DNA of 64,000 bases from VRUE01 sp963720805 (GCA_963720805.1 CAVRGT010000006.1:248001-312000); one strand, 5' to 3'. Shown: positions 42,179 to 50,969, counted from the stretch's first letter. Notes: generated by a model from the letters alone, not told the origin. Made by a program: numbers and translations.

Positions 42179-42289
42179 GCACACGCAGTTAACACGGGTT
42201 GAAGTTTCACCTTCTCTTGGCATTCGCTTGGATGGGCCGTTGCCTTCCGTAGCGCAATATGGATCGACCGATTTCAAAAGGAGCGATTC

Positions 42290-42553
42290 ATGAACAATCG
42301 AAGGGCAAAGCTCGCAGCGAGCGCCACGGTCTTGGGACTCGGCGCCCTGGGCGGTGTAGCGCTGGGAACCAACCACGGCGTCCCGACGGCGCAGCCGCTC
42401 GCCGCCGGCGGTGGCTCCGGGGCGATCGTCACCAGCACCAGCGGCGCGACCGCCGCGAGTCAGCCGATCGCGGTCAGCACCAATCCGGGCACCCGCCCGC
42501 CAATCGTCACCCGCGCCAGCGGCGCACATCCCAGCGGCGAGGTCGATGACTGA
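42290..42553 (+). CDS. Small exported protein with two (I/V)VT-x-x-SGA repeats
   Basis: An 87-residue protein: MNNRRAKLAASATVLGLGALGGVALG is a signal or anchor, followed by a Pro/Gly/Ser-rich stretch with GAIVTSTSGAT and PPIVTRASGAH, and an acidic tail GEVDD. The leader and repeats resemble the larger protein at 47249-47920 (MKNLKTRIAAVAAILGLGGLTGLALS with PVVTHTSG units). AAAGGAG lies upstream of the ATG. The TSGAT core looks like an ApbE flavinylation site, which is inference. Confidence 0.6.
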   Translation: MNNRRAKLAASATVLGLGALGGVALGTNHGVPTAQPLAAGGGSGAIVTSTSGATAASQPIAVSTNPGTRPPIVTRASGAHPSGEVDD

Positions 42554-42570
42554 TGACCGAACCTTTCAGA

Positions 42571-43970
42571 AGTCAAGTCGCAAGTCGTGGTGTAACTCCT
42601 CGCCGGCTCTTTCACGCGGCTTGTAGCTGAGGCACCTCCTCTTGCTCTTCGCCCGCCGGGGCTCCGTCGCCCTGGTCCTCGAGGACCAGGGCGAGCGACT
42701 CCTCGGAGAGGTAGCGGCGGCTGATCAGCCACTCGTCGTTTTGCTCGATCAGCAGGGCGCCGGCGAGGCGGATCGCCGAGTCGTCGTTGGGGAAGATGCC
42801 GACGACGTCGCTCCTGCGCCCCACCTCGCGGTTGACCCGCTCCAGCGGGTTGGTGCTCCGCAGCTTCGACCAGTGCGCGGCGGGGAAGCGGTAGAAGGCG
42901 ATCAGGTCCTCCTCGGCCTCCTCCAAGAGCTCGGCGACCTTGGGCACGGCCGGCGCCAGGCGCTCGATCACGACGGTGGCGCGCTCGCGGGCCTGCTCGT
43001 AGCTCTCAGCCTGGAAAACCTCGCGCAGGGCGGCGGAGACCATGCCGCGCTGCTGGGGGCGACAGTGCTGGTGCATGTCTCTGACGAAGTGCACCGTGCA
43101 GCGCTGCCAAGGGCAGGCCAAGACCCTGGCGATAGCGCCCTTCAGGCCCTCGTGGGCATCGGAGACGCAGAGCTTCACTCCGCGCAGACCTCGTGCTCGC
43201 AGGCCGCGCACGAACTCAACCCAAAAGGCGCCCGACTCGACCTCGCCGATGTCGAGGCCGATCACCTCGCGACGACCGCTCTTGTGCACGCCGTAGGCGA
43301 TCACCAGCGCCTTTGAGTAGACGTGGCCGCGGTCTCTGACCTTGACGTGCTTGGCGTCCAGCCACAGGTAGGGGAAGGGGTCTTCCAGGGGTCGCTCGCG
43401 AAAGGCTGTGACCTGCTCGTCAAGGGCCTTGCACAGGCGCGAGACGCGGTCCTTGCTCATCGAGCCGATTCCCAGCTGCTCGACCAGGCGGTCGACCTTT
43501 CGCGTGGAGACGCCGTTGACATAGGCCTCCATCACGACCGAGACGATCGCCTGCTCGGAGCGTTTGCGCGGCTCCAGGAAGCTCGGGAAGTAGGCACCTC
43601 CCGAGCGCTTTTTGGGGATCGCCAGCTCGATCTCTCCGACCCTCGTCTCCCAGAGGCGATCGCGGTAACCGTTTCGGTGGGTGCTTCTCGCTGCTGAGAC
43701 CTCGCCCTTGTCGGCGCCGATCTCGGCGGAGATCTCTGCCTCCATGATCTGCGCGGCGGCCATCGCCACCGCCTCGCGCAGGAAGTCGGCGTGCTCGTCG
43801 ATCAGGGTCTTGGCTACGACCTCGGCGCTCGTCATGCTCTGGCTCTCGGCCATCGTGGTGCTTCCTTTCGTCGTTGACTTGGTGGTCAACCGACGAGTCT
43901 GGGGCCCGCGGTGGCCGGAACTTCGTTCCGGCCCCTTACGCGCTCGTTACACCACTTGTAGCGACGTGAC
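42571..43970. mobile_element. IS256-family insertion sequence with 9-bp target duplication
   Basis: The element carries one mutator-type transposase. Ends share a 25-base imperfect inverted repeat (20 matches) ending GTGGTGTAAC: GTCAAGTCGCAAGTC-GTGGTGTAAC on the left and, reversed, GTCACGTCGCTACAA-GTGGTGTAAC on the right. CCTTTCAGA flanks it at 42562-42570 and 43971-43979, a direct duplication of the 8-9 bp expected for IS256. It landed between genes, so nothing is broken. Confidence 0.9.
42612..43853 (-). CDS. IS256-family (mutator-type) transposase
   Basis: A 413-residue DDE transposase from ATG 43853 (AAAGGA upstream; a further ATG at 43889 is possible). THRNGYRDRLWETRVGEIELAIPK is the usual N-terminal zinc-knuckle-like block, and the catalytic residues fit YLWLDAKHVKVRD (first D), VKLCVSDAHEGLKGAIARVL (second D) and LRSTNPLERVNREVGRR (E). 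Full length with intact ends and duplication, so it may be mobile. Confidence 0.93.
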   Translation of the reverse strand: MAESQSMTSAEVVAKTLIDEHADFLREAVAMAAAQIMEAEISAEIGADKGEVSAARSTHRNGYRDRLWETRVGEIELAIPKKRSGGAYFPSFLEPRKRSEQAIVSVVMEAYVNGVSTRKVDRLVEQLGIGSMSKDRVSRLCKALDEQVTAFRERPLEDPFPYLWLDAKHVKVRDRGHVYSKALVIAYGVHKSGRREVIGLDIGEVESGAFWVEFVRGLRARGLRGVKLCVSDAHEGLKGAIARVLACPWQRCTVHFVRDMHQHCRPQQRGMVSAALREVFQAESYEQARERATVVIERLAPAVPKVAELLEEAEEDLIAFYRFPAAHWSKLRSTNPLERVNREVGRRSDVVGIFPNDDSAIRLAGALLIEQNDEWLISRRYLSEESLALVLEDQGDGAPAGEEQEEVPQLQAA

Positions 43971-44055
43971 CCTTTCAGAGAACTCTCATCGCGACCTTAG
44001 GCCCCGGTTACCAAGTCCCCGCAACCTGAGCGCTCACCCCCCGAGAGGAGAACCA

Positions 44056-44526
44056 ATGTCCCCGAAGCTAAGCGTTCTGGTGGTAGCGAACCGCACCGCC
44101 GACTCGCCGGAGTTGATCAGTGCGTTGCGGCAACGGGCCGCTCGATCGCCGGCTCGCTTCACGCTCCTCGTCCCCGCAGTTCCGCGGGGCCTGGCCTGGG
44201 CCACCGACATGAAGGCCGGTGCGGGCGACGCGATCGATCGCGCCGAGGCCGGCCTGCGGCGCCTGCGGCTCGCCGGCCTCGACCTGCAGGGCGCGATCGT
44301 CGGCGACCCCGATCCGTTCGCGGCGGTTGGAGACGCGCTGCACAGCGGTGAGTTCGAGGAGGTGATCGTCTCGACCCTGCCGCGAGGCGCCTCGCGCTGG
44401 CTGCGGCTCAGCCTGCCCGATCGCCTCAGGAGAGCCACCGACCTACCGGTCGCCCACGTCGTCACGGCTCACACGGGTGGCACACACCGGATCCGCCCGC
44501 AGCGCCAGCCGTCCCTGTCTCACTGA
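44056..44526 (+). CDS. Universal-stress-like small alpha/beta protein
   Basis: A 156-residue protein from ATG 44056 with GAGAGGAGAACCA upstream. KLSVLVVANRTADSPELISALRQRA opens a Rossmann-like fold, and FEEVIVSTLPRGASRWLRLSLPDRLRRATDLPVAHVVT closes it, as in actinobacterial USP-like or permease-associated proteins. The ATP-binding G-x2-G-x9-GS of true UspA is not clear. Function unknown. Confidence 0.65.
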   Translation: MSPKLSVLVVANRTADSPELISALRQRAARSPARFTLLVPAVPRGLAWATDMKAGAGDAIDRAEAGLRRLRLAGLDLQGAIVGDPDPFAAVGDALHSGEFEEVIVSTLPRGASRWLRLSLPDRLRRATDLPVAHVVTAHTGGTHRIRPQRQPSLSH

Positions 44527-44612
44527 GACCCCTGGATGGCTGAACCGTTTACCCCCGTATATGGGGGTCAATCGACCACTCGACGCCAGGGGAATTTCCG
44601 TGGATCAATCGT

Positions 44613-45002
44613 CTAGTCGTCGGCTCCCCCTCCCCCACCTCCGCCGCCGTGATCCTGCTCGCCGCCATGTGGGTTCGAGCCGCTTGGGACGGTCGGCGCC
44701 GTCGGAGTCGTTGAGGGCGGTGGGGTGACCGGGGGCTGTGCTTCGGTGGTTTCAGGCGCGGTCGTGGTGACGGGCGGTGGGGAGTGCGAGGTGGGCTTCT
44801 TCGCCGGCGATGGTTCGCGCCCGGCCCCCTGGTGGCGCTTTGCTCCCACTGTCGCTTGCGGCGCCAGGGCGTCGCCGGCCGTTATCGGTTCGGAGGCGAG
44901 GCCGATCTGCCGGCTGACCAAACCGCTGGCGGCGATCGAGACGCCGACCGCGATCGCCACACCGAGCAACGCCAGCCCTACCCATCGCATCGTCGTCGAC
45001 AT
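44613..45002 (-). CDS. Membrane-anchored Pro/Thr-rich protein in two-component operon
   Basis: A 129-residue protein. MSTTMRWVGLALLGVAIAVGVSIAASGL is an N-terminal membrane segment; the rest is a low-complexity Pro/Thr/Ser stretch (PPPVTTTAPETTEAQPPVTPPP) ending HGGEQDHGGGGGGGGADD. The tail resembles that of the repeat protein at 47249-47920 (GGEHEHESEGGGGD). It starts two bases after the histidine kinase stop, so it is the third gene of that operon. Confidence 0.6.
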   Translation of the reverse strand: MSTTMRWVGLALLGVAIAVGVSIAASGLVSRQIGLASEPITAGDALAPQATVGAKRHQGAGREPSPAKKPTSHSPPPVTTTAPETTEAQPPVTPPPSTTPTAPTVPSGSNPHGGEQDHGGGGGGGGADD

Positions 45003-45004
45003 CT

Positions 45005-46348
45005 TCAGGCCGTCCTTTCCTCGGGTTCGAACAAGATCGAGGCCCGGGTTCCCCCACCGTCCCTGGCCTCGAGGGTCACCTCGCCGTCCCACTGACGGCT
45101 CAGCTCGCGCGCGATCGGCAGGCCGAGGCCGGTGCCGCTCGGCCCGCGCCGGCCGGCGCTGCCCCGCCTGAAGCGATCGAACACCGCCTCCTCCTCGCCG
45201 GGCTCCAGGCCCGGCCCGCGGTCGAGGACGTCGATCCGGGCGGGGCCCGCCTCGACGCTCACGGTCGCCCCCGCGGGCGAGTAGCGCAGCGCGTTCTCGA
45301 TCAGGGCGTCGATCGAGCGGTCGAGGTCGGGGCCCGCGCACCAGGCCGTGCCGGCACCGCCGCCGTCGCGCAGCTCGAGCTCGATCGCGTGCTCGCGCGC
45401 GGCCCCGCGCCAGCGCTCGACCGCCCGGCGCGCCGCCGCCGCGAGGCTTACGTCCTCGCCGGGCAGCTCGTGCTCGCCGGCGCGGCTGAGGATCAGCAAC
45501 TCGTCGACGATCAGCGAGAGCCGGTCGATCTCCCCCATCGCCGCCTCCAACTCCCCGGCCACGGGGCGGTCGCCGCGGAAGCGCTCGGCGAGGCCCTCGA
45601 GCCGCAGCCGCAGTCCGGTCAGCGGCGTGCGCAGTTGGTGTGAGGCGTCGGCGACGAAGTCCTGCTGCACGCGCAATAGCCGCTTGATCCGCTGGGTCAT
45701 CTCGTTGAAGGCGCGGGCCAGCGAGCGCTGCTCGGTGCTGCCCTCGACCGCGACCGCGGCGTCGAGGTCGCCGCCGGCGACATTGCGGGCGGCCTGGTCG
45801 AGGCGGCGGATCGGGCGCGCTATCTGCTGGGCGATCAATGCCGCGACGATCAGCGCCAGGACCAGGACCACGCCCGCCAGCGCGGCGAGATCGAGGATCG
45901 AGGTCTTGACCGCGCGGCTGACGGCGGCAACGCTCTGGGTTATCCGCACGGCGCCGTGCGGCAGGCCGTGCTCGACCACCGGCACAGCAGTGGCGAGCAG
46001 GTCCGCGCCGAGCGTCTTGCTGTTGCGGGTGATCTGCTCGGCCCGCCCGTTCAGCGCCGCCCGAATCTCCGGGCGGCTGGCGTAGCTGCGCCCGCTGGGG
46101 TCCCCGGCGGAATCGACGATCAGGCGGCCGCGGGCGTCGACCACGATCACCCGGCCGCGCACGCTTTCCGCCGAGGCCCCGACCAGCCGGCGCAGCGCCG
46201 GCCGCTGCGCCGGGCGCAGCAGCTCGGAGGAGGAGGCGGCGACCACGTCGGCCTGGCTGCGCGCCTGACCGCGCACCTCCGAGTCGACCCGGTCGCGCAG
46301 GCTCACCGCCAACGGCACACCGAGGGCGATCAGCGCCAGCGCCAGCAC
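45005..46348 (-). CDS. Two-component sensor histidine kinase
   Basis: About 447 residues: an N-terminal TM helix, an extracytoplasmic sensor region (to ~residue 135), a second TM helix (LAALAGVVLVLALIVAALIA), a HAMP domain, the phosphoacceptor FVADASHQLRTPLTGLRLRLE near 232, and a HATPase with ALIENALRYSP, DRGPGLEPGEEE and GTGLGLPIA. GTG 46348 is the first standard start but begins inside the first TM helix; a GTA 42 bases upstream (GTAAGC, overlapping the regulator stop) sits where GTG would be expected. Pairs with the adjacent regulator. Confidence 0.85.
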   Translation of the reverse strand: MLALALIALGVPLAVSLRDRVDSEVRGQARSQADVVAASSSELLRPAQRPALRRLVGASAESVRGRVIVVDARGRLIVDSAGDPSGRSYASRPEIRAALNGRAEQITRNSKTLGADLLATAVPVVEHGLPHGAVRITQSVAAVSRAVKTSILDLAALAGVVLVLALIVAALIAQQIARPIRRLDQAARNVAGGDLDAAVAVEGSTEQRSLARAFNEMTQRIKRLLRVQQDFVADASHQLRTPLTGLRLRLEGLAERFRGDRPVAGELEAAMGEIDRLSLIVDELLILSRAGEHELPGEDVSLAAAARRAVERWRGAAREHAIELELRDGGGAGTAWCAGPDLDRSIDALIENALRYSPAGATVSVEAGPARIDVLDRGPGLEPGEEEAVFDRFRRGSAGRRGPSGTGLGLPIARELSRQWDGEVTLEARDGGGTRASILFEPEERTA

Positions 46349-46383
46349 GTAGGCCAGCGCCAGCAGGAGGGCGGCCCGGAGGC

Positions 46384-47109
46384 TTACGGTTCCCCGACCC
46401 CCGGCGCGGCAAAGCGGAAGCCCACTCCCCGCACCGTCTCGATGTAGTGAGGCCGGCCGGGGTCGTCGCCGAGCTTGCGCCGCAACCAGCCGACGTGAAC
46501 GTCGAGCGTCTTGGTCGAGCCGAACCAGTTGACGTCCCAGACCTTCGCCATCAGGTCCTCGCGCTTGACCACCCGGCCGGCGTTGCGCATCAGCTCGGCG
46601 AGCAGGTCGAACTCCTTGCGCGAGAGGTCGAGCCCCTCGCCGCCGAGGCGCACCACCCGGGCCGCGGGGTCGAGCTCCAGCTCGCCGATCCGGATCGGCT
46701 CCGCCTCGGCGCCGTCGCCGTCGCGGGGGACGCTGCGCCGCAATACCGCCCGGATCCGCGAGATCACCTCGCGGGCGCTGAAGGGCTTGACCACGTAGTC
46801 GTCGGCGCCGAGCTCGAGGCCGACGACCTTGTCCATTTCGGTGCCGCGCGCAGTCAGCATCACGATCGGCACGTCGGAGCGCCGCCGCAGCTCGCGGCAG
46901 ACGTCGCGACCGTCGCCGTCGGGGAGGGTGAGGTCGAGGATCACCAGGTCCGGCTCCGCCCCGTCAGCCATCTCCAGTGCCCCCGCCGCGGTCCGCGTCA
47001 CCAGCGGCTCGAATCCGGCCCGCCGCAATGCCTCGGCAAAGGGCTGGGAGATCGAGTCCTCGTCCTCGACGATGAGGATGCGCCCGGCGCTCGCGGTTCG
47101 TGTCGCCAT
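46384..47109 (-). CDS. OmpR-family response regulator
   Basis: A 241-residue regulator: receiver with ILIVEDEDSISQPFAEAL, phospho-Asp in LVILDLTLPDGDG near residue 55 and Lys in DDYVVKPFSAREV near 105; winged helix from ~135 with LTRKEFDLL-like LSRKEFDLLAELM and LDVHVGWLRRKLGDD. ATG 47109 is chosen. It is divergent from the repeat-protein/ApbE operon with 139 bases between starts, so that operon is a likely target. Confidence 0.9.
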   Translation of the reverse strand: MATRTASAGRILIVEDEDSISQPFAEALRRAGFEPLVTRTAAGALEMADGAEPDLVILDLTLPDGDGRDVCRELRRRSDVPIVMLTARGTEMDKVVGLELGADDYVVKPFSAREVISRIRAVLRRSVPRDGDGAEAEPIRIGELELDPAARVVRLGGEGLDLSRKEFDLLAELMRNAGRVVKREDLMAKVWDVNWFGSTKTLDVHVGWLRRKLGDDPGRPHYIETVRGVGFRFAAPGVGEP

Positions 47110-47248
47110 GGACGCACTGTAACGCCGCAAATGGGCCCGATTTGCGGCCAAACCGCATGTTTTGCCATCTCTTTACCCAGCCCTGGAAGGGACTTGAACG
47201 CGCCCTCCGCAGACTGCGAAATGCAAATCCGGCCAGGAGGTAGACGAC

Positions 47249-47920
47249 GTGAAGAACTTGAAGACCCGAATCGCAGCAGTGGCAGCGATCCTCGGCCTTG
47301 GCGGCCTGACGGGCCTGGCGCTGAGCGCCGGCAACCAGAAGGCGGCGACGGTTGCCGCCAAGCCGCTGGTCAAGACCAAGGTGATCCACCGCACGATCCG
47401 GATCACCAAGCACATGAAACCCAAGGACCCGGGCGCGGCCGGGCCAGGGGCCTGGAGCGCCTCGGGCGGGGCGGCCGGGAGCCCGGGCTACGCCGGCGGC
47501 GGCAGCGCCACCACCGGCAGCTCCTCGACCGGCTCGGCCGGCGCCGGGTCCACCTCTTCCTCGGGCTACTCGCCGGTGACTACCGCCACCAGCGGCGCCT
47601 CTACGAGCGTGCCGAGCGGCTCCTCCGGCTCCCGCACCACGCCGGTGGTGACACACACCAGCGGCTCGCACCACGGTCACACATCGGGCGGTCGCCGCCA
47701 CCACCACAGTCCGGTCGTCACCCACACGAGCGGCTCGCACCACACCAGCGGTGGCGGTAGCACGACCCACGTTCCCGTCGTCACCCACACCAGCGGCGCC
47801 ACCGCCGGCACGGGCGGGGGCGGCAGCACGACCCCGGTCGTGACGACTGCCAGCGGCGGCGGCGGAGCAGCCGGTGGCGGCGAGCACGAGCACGAGAGCG
47901 AGGGCGGCGGTGGCGACTGA
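47249..47920 (+). CDS. Exported repeat protein with five PV(V/T)T-x-(T/A)-SG units
   Basis: A 223-residue protein from GTG 47249 with GGAGG upstream. Signal/anchor MKNLKTRIAAVAAILGLGGL, a short basic region, then low-complexity Gly/Ser/His sequence with five units: PVTTATSGAS, PVVTHTSGSH, PVVTHTSGSH, PVVTHTSGAT and PVVTTASGGG, and an acidic tail. The His-rich spacers could bind metal. The SGA(S/T) cores resemble ApbE target sites, and ApbE is encoded two genes downstream. First gene of a tightly overlapping redox operon. Confidence 0.65.
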   Translation: MKNLKTRIAAVAAILGLGGLTGLALSAGNQKAATVAAKPLVKTKVIHRTIRITKHMKPKDPGAAGPGAWSASGGAAGSPGYAGGGSATTGSSSTGSAGAGSTSSSGYSPVTTATSGASTSVPSGSSGSRTTPVVTHTSGSHHGHTSGGRRHHHSPVVTHTSGSHHTSGGGSTTHVPVVTHTSGATAGTGGGGSTTPVVTTASGGGGAAGGGEHEHESEGGGGD

Positions 47921-48191
47921 CGGCAAACGATCGGTGCGCCGGCCCGGCCCGGCGCTGGTGATCTGGAGCTCGATCGCCCTCTTCGGGGTGCTCTTCGCCC
48001 TGCTCACCTACCAGCTCGCCGCCGGCCAGCCGGCGCCGCCACGCCCCGTGGTCCTGCGCAAGGTGGTGAAACGGCGGGTGGTGACGACGATCGTGCCGAC
48101 GCCCGGCCAAAACAGCGTCTCCAGCAGCGCCGCGGTCACAGCGGAAAGCGGCTCGATTGCCGCAGCCCCAGTTACGACAGGAGCGTCCTGA
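47910..48191 (+). CDS. Single-TM extracytoplasmic protein
   Basis: A 93-residue protein from GTG 47910, overlapping the previous stop by 11 bases. One TM helix (ALVIWSSIALFGVLFALLTYQLAAG), then a basic VLRKVVKRRVVTTIVPTPG and a Ser/Ala-rich tail ending PVTTGAS. The terminal TTGAS echoes the SGA(S/T) units of its neighbours. No family recognised. Confidence 0.6.
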   Translation: MATDGKRSVRRPGPALVIWSSIALFGVLFALLTYQLAAGQPAPPRPVVLRKVVKRRVVTTIVPTPGQNSVSSSAAVTAESGSIAAAPVTTGAS

Positions 48192-48192
48192 G

Positions 48193-49170
48193 ATGAGTGA
48201 GCACGATGTTGTCTTCGATGCGATGGGTTCCCATGTACGGCTGCTGATCGGCGAGCCGGGGGCCGGGATGGCCCCGGCGCCGGCGGCAGCAGAGACGGCC
48301 CGCAAGTTCATCGTCGAGTTCGACCGGGCGCTCTCGCGCTTCAAGCCCGAGAGCGAGCTCTGCGCCCTCAACGAGGACCCGCGGGAGCGGGTACCGGCCT
48401 CGGAGCTGCTGCGGGCGGCGGTTGCGGCCGGGATCGAGGCGGCCGAGCTCAGCGGCGGCCTGGTCGACCCGACCCTGGTTGGCGAGATCGAGACCGCCGG
48501 CTACGTCGCCTCACGCGCCGGTGTGCCGGGCGCCCCGCTCGGCGCCGCGCTCGAAGAGGCCCCCGAGCGCCGGCCCGCCGCTCCCAACCCGGCACAGGCG
48601 TGGCGCCGCTTCGCGGTCGACGAGCGAAGCGGCACCATCGCTCGCCCGCCGGGAGTCCGCTTTGACACGGGTGGCGCCGGCAAGGGCCTGGCCGCCGACC
48701 TGGTGGCCGAGAAGCTGCGCGGCTACTCGCGCTTCATCGTCGACTGCGGTGGCGACATCCGCATCGGCGGCGCCGACGCGCTGGTCACGCCCTATGAGGT
48801 CTTCGTCGAGCACCCGCTGAGCGGCGAGCGCGCCTTCGTGCTCAAGCTCAGCTCGGGCGCGGTCGCCACCTCCGGGCTCAACGTACGGATCTGGCGCGAC
48901 GAGAGCGGCCGCTACGCCCATCACCTGCTCGACCCGGCGACGGGCGAGCCGGCCTGGACCGGCCTGATCGGCGCCACCGCGCTCGGCGACACCGCGGTCG
49001 AGGCCGAGACCCTGGCCAAGGCGGCGCTGCTCTCCGGCCCCGAGGGCGGCCGCACCGTGCTGACCGAGCGGGGCGGCCTGCTCGTCCACGACGACGGCCG
49101 GATCGAGACGGTCGGGCCGCTCGCCGTCCGTCCCAAGATCCGCATCCCCGATCTCGCTGCCGCTCGATGA
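48193..49170 (+). CDS. apbE: ApbE-family FAD:protein FMN transferase
   Basis: A 325-residue ApbE. VFDAMGSHVRLLIGE at the start, FDRALSRFKPESELCALNED near 45, the magnesium/FAD motif VRFDTGGAGKGLAADLVAEKL near 155-175, FIVDCGGDIRIGG near 183 and VATSGLNVRIW near 225 are all in place. The enzyme moves FMN from FAD onto a Ser/Thr of exported proteins. No obvious Sec signal is seen before MSEHDVVFDAMG, so it may act in the cytosol or be exported another way. Two bases separate it from the previous stop. Confidence 0.9.
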   Translation: MSEHDVVFDAMGSHVRLLIGEPGAGMAPAPAAAETARKFIVEFDRALSRFKPESELCALNEDPRERVPASELLRAAVAAGIEAAELSGGLVDPTLVGEIETAGYVASRAGVPGAPLGAALEEAPERRPAAPNPAQAWRRFAVDERSGTIARPPGVRFDTGGAGKGLAADLVAEKLRGYSRFIVDCGGDIRIGGADALVTPYEVFVEHPLSGERAFVLKLSSGAVATSGLNVRIWRDESGRYAHHLLDPATGEPAWTGLIGATALGDTAVEAETLAKAALLSGPEGGRTVLTERGGLLVHDDGRIETVGPLAVRPKIRIPDLAAAR

Positions 49171-49775
49171 GCCCGACCGCCGCCGAAGCCCTGCAGAGCC
49201 ACGGCTGGTGGATCGCCAGCCGCGCCTCCGGCCTGCTCGCACTGGTCCTGGTGACGATCTCGGTCGGCCTCGGTCTGATCATGGCCGGCAAGGTGATGCG
49301 GCGGCCGGGCCTCTCGCGCAAGTTGATCGCGATCCACGAGCACACCGCCGTCGCCGGCATGATCGCGATCGCCGTGCACGGCATCACCCTGCTCGGCGAC
49401 CCCTGGCTGAACCCGGGCATCGGCGGCGTCGCGATTCCCTTCACGATGGGCTTCCGCCCGCTCTTCACCGGCCTCGGCATCGTCGGCGGCTACCTCGCCG
49501 CCCTGCTCGGGCTGAGCTTCTACTTCCGCAAGCGGATCGGGGCGAAGCTCTGGCGCAAGGCCCACCGGGCGACGGTCCTGGTCTGGGTGCTCGGCCTCGT
49601 CCACGCCTTCGGCGCCGGCAGCGACGCCTCGGCGCCGTGGTTCCGCTGGTGGGTACTGGTGACGACGCCGCCGATCGCCGGCCTCTTCGTCTACCGGATG
49701 CTCTCCCACCGCAAGGCAAAGCCGAAAACGAGTCGTCAGCCGATCCGGGCGATCCCGGTTATGGAGGAGGCATGA
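49167..49775 (+). CDS. Ferric-reductase-like haem-binding membrane protein
   Basis: A 202-residue membrane protein with five or six helices in the ferric-reductase-like transmembrane pattern. Candidate haem ligands are His in KLIAIHEHTAVAGMIAIAVHGITLL and AHRATVLVWVLGLVHAFGAG. It lacks the cytosolic FAD/NAD domain, which is supplied by the next gene. ATG overlaps the ApbE stop (ATGA), and its own stop overlaps the next ATG, so the partners are made together. Confidence 0.8.
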   Translation: MSPTAAEALQSHGWWIASRASGLLALVLVTISVGLGLIMAGKVMRRPGLSRKLIAIHEHTAVAGMIAIAVHGITLLGDPWLNPGIGGVAIPFTMGFRPLFTGLGIVGGYLAALLGLSFYFRKRIGAKLWRKAHRATVLVWVLGLVHAFGAGSDASAPWFRWWVLVTTPPIAGLFVYRMLSHRKAKPKTSRQPIRAIPVMEEA

Positions 49776-50969
49776 TGAGTGACCCTGGAGTCCTGATAGT
49801 CGGCGGCGGCCTGGCGGCGCAGCGTTGCGCCGAGACACTGCGCCGCCGCGGCTACGAGGGGCCGGTGCGAATCGTCTGCGCCGAGCCCGACCCGCCCTAC
49901 GACCGCCCGCCGCTCTCCAAGGAGCTGCTGACCGGCGCGGTCGAGGACGACTCGGTCGCCTACCGGCCGGCCTGGTGGTACGAGGAGAAGGGGATCGAGC
50001 TGCTGCTCGGCAGCCGAGCCGAGGCGCTTGACCCCGGTGCCCGCTCCGTCCGCCTCGACTCCGGCACCGAGCTCGGCTACGAGCAGCTGCTGATCGCAAC
50101 CGGCAGCGCGGCGCGCGAGCTGCCCTTCCTCAAGGGCTTCGAGAACGTCCACTCGCTGCGCACGCTCGCCGACGCCCGGCGCCTGCGCGGGGAGCTGCGG
50201 CCGGGCGCCCACCTGGCCGTCGTCGGCGCCGGCTTCATCGGCCAGGAGGTCGCCGCCACGCGCCCGCCGGCTCGGCCTCGAGGTGACGATGATCGAGGCC
50301 CTCGACACCCCACTGGCGCCGATCCTCGGTGCCGAGCTCGGCTCCTGGTTCGCCGAGCTGCACCGCGGCGAGGGCGTGCGGGTGCTGACCGGAGCGATGC
50401 TGGAGAGCGCCCGCGGGCGCGGCGGCAAGCTGCGGGAGCTCGTCCTGGCCGGCGGCGAGAGGATCGCCTGCGACGCGGTCGTGGTCGGCGTCGGCACCGC
50501 CCCGGCCACCGCCTGGCTGGCCGGCAGCGGACTCGACGAGAAGGGCGTTCGCACCGACACCGCGGGCCGCACCGCCCTGCCCGGCGTCTTCGCCGCCGGC
50601 GACGCCTCGGTCCCCTTCGACCCCCGCTTCGGCAACCACGCCCGCACCGAGCACTGGGACGCCGCCGCCTGGCAGGGCGCCGCGGTCGCCAAGGCGATGC
50701 TCGGCGAGTACCCGGGCACGCCGCCGTTGCCGAGCTTCTGGAGCGACCAGTACGGGGTGCGGGTCCGCTACGTCGGCCACGCCCATCACGCCGACGCGGT
50801 CGCGATCGAGGGCGACCCGGCCGGGCGCGACTTCACCGCCACCTTCAGTCGCGGCGAGACCCCCGTCGCCGGCCTCACGGTCGGCCGGCCGCGGGCGATC
50901 CCGGAGCTGAAGAAGCGGATCGAGCACGCACACTTCCCAGCCAAGGACCGAGCAACGGAGGCAGCATGA
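49772..50969 (+). pseudogene. NAD(P)H:ferredoxin-type FAD reductase, one frameshift
   Basis: From ATG 49772: VLIVGGGLAAQRCAETLRRRGYEG (FAD), PYDRPPLSKELLTG, LAVVGAGFIGQEVAAT (NAD); then an extra base near 50265 changes frame and LGLEVTMIEALDTPLAP, GVFAAGDASVPFDPR and a C-terminal ferredoxin-reductase-like domain follow to 50969. This is the rubredoxin/ferredoxin reductase class used with small ferredoxins. A single indel suggests sequence error. Its partner ferredoxin overlaps its stop. Confidence 0.8.

Noticed and set aside
44613..46412. A 599-codon minus-strand frame across the kinase and its 3' neighbour
   Set aside because: Its first 470 codons are Arg/Gly/Ala-rich shadow of the kinase frame; only the last 129 codons, after ATG 45002, make a sensible protein.
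47560..47880. CRISPR-like or tandem DNA repeat in the repeat protein gene
   Set aside because: Spacing is irregular and the repetition follows the protein units, not identical DNA repeats with spacers. No CRISPR array or cas gene is seen anywhere in the window.
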